NCBI GenBank assembly: GCA_001574975.1
Contig: KQ965766.1
Coordinates: forward strand, 258,085 to 322,084
Source of the DNA: Gonapodya prolifera JEL478
Taxonomy: Eukaryota; Monoblepharomycota; Monoblepharidomycetes; Monoblepharidales; Gonapodyaceae
Length of the DNA stretch: 64,000 nucleotides
Direction of reading: 5' to 3'
The position numbers were made by a program, and so were the translations under genes. Below the pieces are notes generated by a model. The model searched no databases and was not told the DNA's origin. It saw nothing but the letters and a program-made list of their open reading frames with translations. Of this stretch, positions 58,672 through 64,000 are shown one piece after another. Positions within the stretch are counted from its first letter, which is position 1; every line of letters starts with the position of its first letter.

Positions 58672-59783
58672 GTGCTGAATGTCACCACTGCACTGATGAC
58701 AAGCGCCCATAGATATCTCATTTGTGTTCCAGGGGAGGCGGGCGGAAGGTCAATCCGCAGTGGGTTTGCGTGTTCTGCTCAAAAGTTCCACCACGTTCCA
58801 CTGCGGCCTGCCACGGGAAGATCATATCATGTTCCAACCCTGATCCATCCCAAACCTCCCCACAGAAATCATCATTTCCAAGTCAGAACTATGACGGAAG
58901 TCCCTCAATTTTGGTGCCCTGGACCGGGATGTGGTCTAACCCAGGATTGGGTGTGTCAAAATGGTACTTGCGCTGAATGGATCCAATGGCTTGAGGACAG
59001 GAAGAGGGAAGACAACAGTGGCCCTCCTGGCCCCCACAATCAAATGTGGTGTGTGTTGATGTTGCCTGTCCCTGTGCATCATGATTATGACAACTCCAAG
59101 AGGTGTCAAAAGGTGTTCTGGTTGCCAACAATTCCTTCCCCACACCACACATTTGCGGCACAGCCAGCAACCACAATATCTGCGGGAAAGCGTTGCTCAA
59201 GAAAAATGCCTTGGTTGAATCACAACTCCCTGATGGATCCCTCATTATGTCACCACCATTGGTTGGAGCCAAGCTGTCTTCTTGTGCTCCTGCTCCTGAA
59301 AACACGACATCACCTGGTCCCAAAGTTACAATTTTGTATCACTGGAAAACGCCTGACGGCTTGAGTATGGGAGTCATGTTGGCACGTCTTGTGTGGCAAG
59401 GGTTGAACAATGCTGGTATTCAGAACATTTGGTGGGACCAGGTCAACCTTCAGATGGGTGAGGCGTTCAAGGAAGTTTTCACTCAGCAGATAACACAGAG
59501 CAATGTGTGTATCATACTGCTGTTTCCCAGTTTCTTGGATTGATGTGAGGCAGGTGACGACCTTTTTTGCATGGAACTGGACACTTGCATGCAGTGGGGG
59601 AAGTGCATTATGCCAGTATTGATTGATTGTGAATTGCCTGACTCCCTTTTTACTTCCAAGCTCATGAATGATGAGTTTGGCAAGAAGCTCACTGAATATT
59701 TGGGGCATTGTTTGTTCCACGTCTTGAACACCAAAACGTTTGACTTGTCTAGTATAGTCTTGGATTTGACATCAGAGTTGTAA
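58672..59783 (+). pseudogene. Zinc-site plus TIR-domain gene, interrupted
   Basis: The first part has MTEVPQFWCPGPGCGLTQDW and VCQNGTCAEWIQWLEDRKRE, a cysteine-rich zinc-like site. The second part is a TIR-type domain: PKVTILYHWKTPDGLSMGVM, ARLVWQGLNNAGIQNIWWDQ, FTQQITQSNVCIILLFPSFL, LFCMELDTCMQWGKCIMPVL and KKLTEYLGHCLFHVLNTKTF. The order (beta-A strand, Box-2-like loop, helix, then a cysteine-rich strand and tail) fits the TIR fold of eukaryotic immune adaptors. It does not stay in one open frame; about two breaks are apparent. It lies tail-to-tail with the AlkB-like gene. Confidence 0.5.
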
Positions 59784-59796
59784 TTGGTATAGGTAG

Positions 59797-60360
59797 CTAA
59801 ATTGTCATTTGCATATTAACACTGATTCTTGCTTGCTTCACCTGTTTGGACTTAACAATTTTGTGTGTGAAGAGTTCCTGCATTCTTCCACCCATTACCA
59901 GATATGTGTTGTCTTCCACGTCAATGTCCTTAAGAATTGATCCAGTTTTCTTGTCTTGTACACGGAACACTCTAGTGGGCCCAAAACTGATACTCAGTAC
60001 AGGTCTCCATGGCCTTATGTTGACAGCCGAATCCGAGTGTGCACTGATGTAGTGATTACCATCTTGATACCAGTTCACAAGTACTTGATCAAACGTTCCA
60101 TAACTCTGGTATTCAGGAAGGCTGTTTGCCCAGGTAACAAATGGTTGTAAAAGTAAAGGGATTGGTAGTGCTTTGTGATTCATTCTAGTAAAGTAATAAG
60201 ACTTATTATAGGCCTGCTGCCACCGCGGGGTGGGGATTGTGCATCCTTGAATCACAACAGATCCATACTCTTGTGGGTGAAGCTCCCACAGTTTTTGGAA
60301 CATTTCTTTGGATATTGTCATTGTGGTTGGTAGTTTCTCCTCAATGAGGGTAACCTCCAA
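59797..60360 (-). CDS. AlkB-like Fe(II)/2-oxoglutarate dioxygenase
   Basis: An intact 187-codon frame without introns. Motifs in order are IPTPRWQQAYNKSYYFTR, FDQVLVNWYQDGNHYISAHS and the metal pair HxD (HSD), VLSISFGPTRVFRVQDKK, YLVMGGRMQELFTHKI with the second His, and ARISVNMQM with the 2-oxoglutarate-binding Arg in the RxSxN form. All catalytic residues are present. AlkB enzymes remove methyl groups from damaged DNA or RNA. It is the only clearly intact enzyme gene in the 55-62 kb part of the AT-rich region. It may be host, or come from a large DNA virus, many of which carry AlkB genes. Confidence 0.8.
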   Translation of the reverse strand: MEVTLIEEKLPTTMTISKEMFQKLWELHPQEYGSVVIQGCTIPTPRWQQAYNKSYYFTRMNHKALPIPLLLQPFVTWANSLPEYQSYGTFDQVLVNWYQDGNHYISAHSDSAVNIRPWRPVLSISFGPTRVFRVQDKKTGSILKDIDVEDNTYLVMGGRMQELFTHKIVKSKQVKQARISVNMQMTI

Positions 60361-60759
60361 TGGCAGTGCAGATTTGCAATTTATTCCAATGCCACCTTGT
60401 CTGAAAAACTGTCTGTGTGAACCTGTGTCACTGTGTGCTTTTCAAGAGTTTAGAGAATAGAAAAAAAATATTGTTTGATCCTGAAACAATCAAGGAGCAA
60501 AATTATGGATGGTATACAACCTTAACATATCACGAATTCCATTTCAAGTGCAAAGCGTTACTGGTAACTTTATACACACATTACACTTGAGGGTTAGATA
60601 AAATACATGAACAGCAAAACGATCAGGGTAGCATAAAAATACATAAACAGAACATTTCCAGTGTCCAGAATCGATCCATGATCCAGAATTCTTTCTCTCC
60701 CTTTTCACCCTATCCACACTACCACCTCTCCCTCTCATTTTATGAGTTCGCACTATTAA
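60361..60759. other. Short gap without a gene
   Basis: AT-rich sequence; no supported frame. It probably contains the promoters of the AlkB-like and repeat-protein genes or their ends. Confidence 0.35.
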
Positions 60760-61203
60760 TCAGGCTTTATCCCTTTCTATATTCCAAAGGGGGTCAGCAA
60801 GCAAGAACACTGTTTCTTCAAGAGATCTGCAGAAACAACTTACACTAATCAGGGGATTTTTGAGTGCTTTTTTGGCTTGCTGATAGCACCTGCCTTGGAT
60901 TCCAAGGCGCTTGGTGCTTTGCATTCTTCCTTGACAGCAATGGAAGGGACCTAGATTGACTGGTCCTTCTAATTCCTTCTCAACAGCAACAGAAGGGTCT
61001 GCATTGACTGGTACTTTGCAGGCCTCCTCGACAGCAATGGAAGGACCTTTGTTGACCAATACTTCCTCGACAGTAATGGAAGGCTCTTGTGCCTTCAAGG
61101 TATTGATCATATCATCCACCAATGCATCAACTGCAAGTGCCGTTGCCATAAATGCCACAACTGCTTTCACAGTCATTTCTTCCTGGGTTAGGGGGACTGT
61201 CAC
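60760..61203 (-). CDS. Short tandem-repeat protein, unrecognised
   Basis: A 147-codon frame starting MTVPLTQEEMTVKAVVAFMA, then a repeat of about 16 residues with the consensus PS(I/V)(A/T)VE(E/K)..(K/L).PVN: PSITVEEVLVNKG, PSIAVEEACKVPVNAD, PSVAVEKELEGPVNLG. A further repeat unit is visible only in another frame near 60925, so the C-terminal part may be disturbed. Function unknown. Confidence 0.35.
   Translation of the reverse strand: MTVPLTQEEMTVKAVVAFMATALAVDALVDDMINTLKAQEPSITVEEVLVNKGPSIAVEEACKVPVNADPSVAVEKELEGPVNLGPFHCCQGRMQSTKRLGIQGRCYQQAKKALKNPLISVSCFCRSLEETVFLLADPLWNIERDKA
60925..61100. repeat. Tandem minisatellite, unit about 48 bp
   Basis: Four imperfect units, each with CCTTCCATTGCTGTCGAGGA-like sequence on the minus strand. 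They code the PSIAVEE repeat of the protein above. One unit is out of frame with the rest. Confidence 0.6.
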
Positions 61204-61306
61204 AACAAGAAAGAGATGTGCGGCAGTTGCTATCCCACTGTCCCTGCATGGTTCTCAAACCACATATGTTTTGATCCTGTTGCCTTCCACGCAAGCGCCG
61301 TAAAAT

Positions 61307-61754
61307 CTAATTACAATTGGCTTGTTTGGACCAAGCCTCTTCCAGGTTCTCCGCACAACTCTGGGTGCACCACAAATTACCACAAAACTGGTCAGATAAG
61401 GGGGCTTTTGGGGGCATCTCTTCTACACTTGTTTTGATCAGCAGTGGGAAAGGAAATAGTTGCAGTGGCAGATTGAGACATGAGATGCCGTCATATTGCT
61501 CTGTGTAACCGCTCACTTGAGAGAGTGTAACCTGTCTGATGTATGACTCTGTCAAATCACTACAGCAGCAAAATGGTGGCCTGAAATACAGAAGCTTCCT
61601 TTTGGAGCCAGTGGAAACCTGTGAGCTCTTTTTGCCACCAGCTATCCCAAAGATACCCTCTAACATACGGGCGTGTGGGTATGGAATTTGAGGCAGTCCA
61701 CTTTCCAACTGCAGAGGGCTTCAGGAATCGTATCACTTCACTAATGTAAAGCAA
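61307..61754 (-). CDS. Unrecognised overlapping frames
   Basis: Two minus-strand frames overlap: SEVIRFLKPSAVGKWTASNS ... RGYLWDSWWQKELTGFHWLQ and MESGLPQIPYPHARMLEGIF ... CSDLTESYIRQVTLSQVSGY. Both look codon-like over parts of their length, so they may be one gene with an intron or a break. No domain recognised. Confidence 0.25.
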
Positions 61755-61784
61755 TTCAGCTATGAAATTTTATTTGGGGTTCAC

Positions 61785-62135
61785 CCGCCTCACCGCCCTC
61801 ACACCCCCACCCAACTTCGCCGGCGTCGGACGCAGATTGATTCCTGGCGCGCATTGGTGCAGCCAAAGATGGTGCTGCAGTGGATGCTTATCATCTTGGG
61901 TTGTGGAACTTAACCTTTAGACAAACATGACATTTATGAGGGCAGAATAGTTTTACATCGCGTAGAGGGTGGCAAGACGGATCCTTTTTATGTCTTCTCA
62001 ACTTGTGAAGTGACGTCAATGCAGAGTATGTGTAGCCATCAACTAATTAATTTTCCCCACTTCACCCACCGCCCTCACTCCCAGCCGACGCCGAAACTCG
62101 CCGGCACGTCATTGTGGCAGATTGATTCCGTGACC
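61785..62135. repeat. Diverged direct repeat, two copies about 280 bp apart
   Basis: CACCGCCCTCAC ... CGCCGGC ... CAGATTGATTCC occurs near 61790-61845 and again near 62068-62130. The second copy is the 3' end of the ORF at 62075-62497, so the first may be a broken duplicate of that end. This also marks the return from AT-rich to host-like composition. Confidence 0.5.
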
Positions 62136-62497
62136 CGTACCACTGCGACATTCTCTGCTTTTCCGGCGGCGGCAGCTCCTTGAACTCTTTTCAAGCTCGG
62201 TGTTCTCGACTGGCGCATGGTCCTTGAACGTTTCTCAAGCCACCATTTGATCTCAGTGGCGGTGTCTTGCGCTTCCAGATCCTCGAGTTCATTCGACGAC
62301 CTTCCTTCTCGACCTGCATTGAATCGCTTCATGGATCCACGTGCCTCGCGTCGAGGCTTCTCTTCAAGGTCTGTCTCATCTTCGCCGGGCGGATCGAACT
62401 CGGCGAAGGCTATGGTGTGTGCAGGGGTGACAAGTAGCGATAGCCAAGGGGAATCAGGATGAATGTACTTCAATTCTCGTGGACAACAAATGACCAA
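62075..62497 (-). CDS. Unrecognised ORF with host-like composition
   Basis: A 140-codon frame. The middle reads FAEFDPPGEDETDLEEKPRR and NELEDLEAQDTATEIKWWLE, followed by a basic stretch (KRSRTMRQSRTPSLKRVQG). A CACACCATAG acceptor before FAEFDPP suggests an upstream exon. No family recognised. Confidence 0.35.
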   Translation of the reverse strand: MVICCPRELKYIHPDSPWLSLLVTPAHTIAFAEFDPPGEDETDLEEKPRREARGSMKRFNAGREGRSSNELEDLEAQDTATEIKWWLEKRSRTMRQSRTPSLKRVQGAAAAGKAENVAVVRVTESICHNDVPASFGVGWE

Positions 62498-62713
62498 TTA
62501 GCCTCCGTTCATGTCTCTCTCAGACAGACATGAATGGCGAACCCCCCATTGGTCCAAAATAACAATGGAGTTTAAGAGAAAATAAATAATTAGTGATTTA
62601 CACTAATACAAACTTGTCTCTCTGCAAAAAGGCATTCCACAAAGCTCAGAAAGGACTCATTGAAATGAGAATAGGTTAAATGTGCATGATTTCGGCGAAT
62701 TGGGTTGAATAAA

Positions 62714-63999
62714 TTACAGATCAACCCGACGCCCATCACGTGCTGCCGTTTCACAAAGAAGAAGCTTGAGCGAGTCACTAATGCGATTTGCTGATTACAA
62801 GCAGTCATTCAGTGTGTCAGGTGAGAACATCATCGATTACCACAACAAGGGGTGATACATAGCTCACATTGTACATTAAGTGTGATCACAGAGGAAGCGC
62901 CATTGGCTAGGAAGTCCAAAAGCCCTTTTGCTCCACTATTTCCGATCAAATTATCTGAAGTGAGGTGTTTGTGCCGTTGCGATTTGTCGAAAGAGAAAAA
63001 TAAAGCCAGACTGTCATGTTGGCGATTGGGCTGCACGAGCAAAGTAAACGAACCATTCAAGAAAAGGCATTTCAAGCTTACGTTGTGTTTCATCCCGTCC
63101 GCCAGCTTTGTTACTCCGCCTTCGGATATTTTGTTCGCTAGATCAATGAACCGGCGTCGAGAAAGAAGATCATCCACCAAGAATCATCACATTGATCTTT
63201 TGGTGTTAATCGAGGCTTTCTTCGAAAGTTTAGCGTCCACTCACAGTTGACGTCAAGGTGTTCTAGTGACGTGTTGCTTTTCAGGGCAGTCGCAATGCGT
63301 TCCAAGCCGTCGTCCCCGAAGGAATTCTCTGTCAAGAAGGACGCAACCAGCCATGCAAGATAAAACAAAGAAATTGAGCGAGCTTGAAGTATATGCTCCC
63401 CATGGCTAACGAGTCAGACTACTCACCTCCAAGATATAATTCAGTGAGAGTGCTGTTACACAGAAGGGCATCCGCCAGATGTCCCACTCCTCTCGCACCA
63501 ATTGAGTTTCCTTACATGCAATGCCAATAGACGCACTATGAAGTTACTGCAAGTGAAGAACTCGGAAACAAAAGGCTCACCTCCCGCATGAAGTATTCTA
63601 ACGGAACAATTGGTCTTGAGAGCCTCCCCAAGTGCTTCTGCTCCAACGTCGCAAATCAGATTTCCTGGCACAGCAAAAAGCATTCCAGCAAGTACCCAGT
63701 ATGGCGGAGTTGAAAATTTCCATCAATTTCATCGGTCCCGGGAAGGGAAAATCTCGCATTGTCGGCCTCACCATAGAGATTTAGAAGATTTAACGATTTG
63801 TTAGTCTTCAGCCCCTGGGAAAGTGCCCTGGCTCCATCTGAACCGATTTTGTTATCTAGTGGCGCAAACTTATTGTTCAGCTCAGCGACTAATGGACTTG
63901 TGTTTCCCAACTCACGCTCAAGGTTTAACCTTTCCAGCCTCGAGTTCAACCCGAGAGTCTTTGCCAGTGCTATTGCTCCATCAGTGCGAATTCTATTTC
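62714..63999 (-). CDS. Leucine-rich-repeat (ribonuclease-inhibitor-type) protein, 3' part
   Basis: Seven minus-strand LRR exons: 63916-63999, 63772-63855, 63581-63664, 63427-63510, 63245-63328, 63054-63137 (84 nt each) and 62868-62954 (87 nt), then a last exon 62714-62790 ending ARDGRRVDL at a stop. Every intron interrupts the same codon phase (phase 1), so each exon is exactly one 28-residue repeat, for example NKIGSDGARALSQGLKTNKS and NSFGDDGLERIATALKSNTS. The consensus NxIGxxGAxxLAxALxxNxS-LxxLxL is that of NLR, RanGAP and ribonuclease-inhibitor LRRs. The 5' part, which would show a NACHT or other effector domain, lies beyond the window edge; the last base at 64000 is the G of the acceptor. 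A protein-interaction role is likely. Confidence 0.85.
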
Positions 64000-64000
64000 C

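Overview
The window looks like nuclear DNA of a zoosporic or other early-diverging fungus; this is an inference. The reasons are intron-dense genes with short introns and mostly GTGAGT-type donors, fungal-type leucine synthesis and glucosamine-6-phosphate synthase, mitochondrial L7/L12, F-box proteins, a Baeyer-Villiger monooxygenase, and a host background of about 50-55% GC. No bacterial operon structure is seen. No species is assigned.

Layout. 0-7 kb: first exon of a secreted protein, a possible bZIP fragment, a RapZ C-terminal-domain protein, and a Rieske protein gene plus a decayed inverted copy of it on either side of a CSTP1-like metallophosphoesterase. 7-12 kb: an AT-richer decayed stretch with a broken ankyrin gene and F-box/cysteine-rich remnants. 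12-18 kb: mitochondrial ribosomal protein bL12m, with a 1.8 kb intron full of degenerate repeats, and pyruvate kinase. 18-21 kb: an ankyrin pseudogene split by a 532-bp MITE with TA duplication. 21-28.7 kb (minus): a FYR-domain/AT-hook protein, an unrecognised Rossmann-like conserved protein and 2-isopropylmalate synthase. 29-32 kb: a Baeyer-Villiger monooxygenase with an assembly scar. 32-36 kb: a putative mitochondrial protein with a truncated copy, and an intact F-box/cysteine-rich protein. 36-50 kb: dense housekeeping block (F-box/WD40, RFC small subunit, GFA1, Nudix, a membrane protein, eIF3j). 50-62 kb: an AT-rich, intron-poor island with a virus-like set (HNH nuclease, membrane-anchored chitinase, broken GT2 chitin/hyaluronan-type synthase, small unknown ORFs), then repeats, a TIR-domain remnant, an intact AlkB-like dioxygenase and a repeat protein. 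62.7-64 kb: the 3' part of an LRR gene in which nearly every exon is exactly one 28-residue LRR.

The genes that fit together are GFA1 (UDP-GlcNAc supply), the island's chitinase and its broken synthase, all of which bear on chitin. The most notable structural signals are the one-LRR-per-exon cassette gene, a GC-rich repeat found in sense orientation inside introns of two unrelated genes (RFC and eIF3j), the MITE inside an ankyrin gene, and the AT-rich virus-like island.
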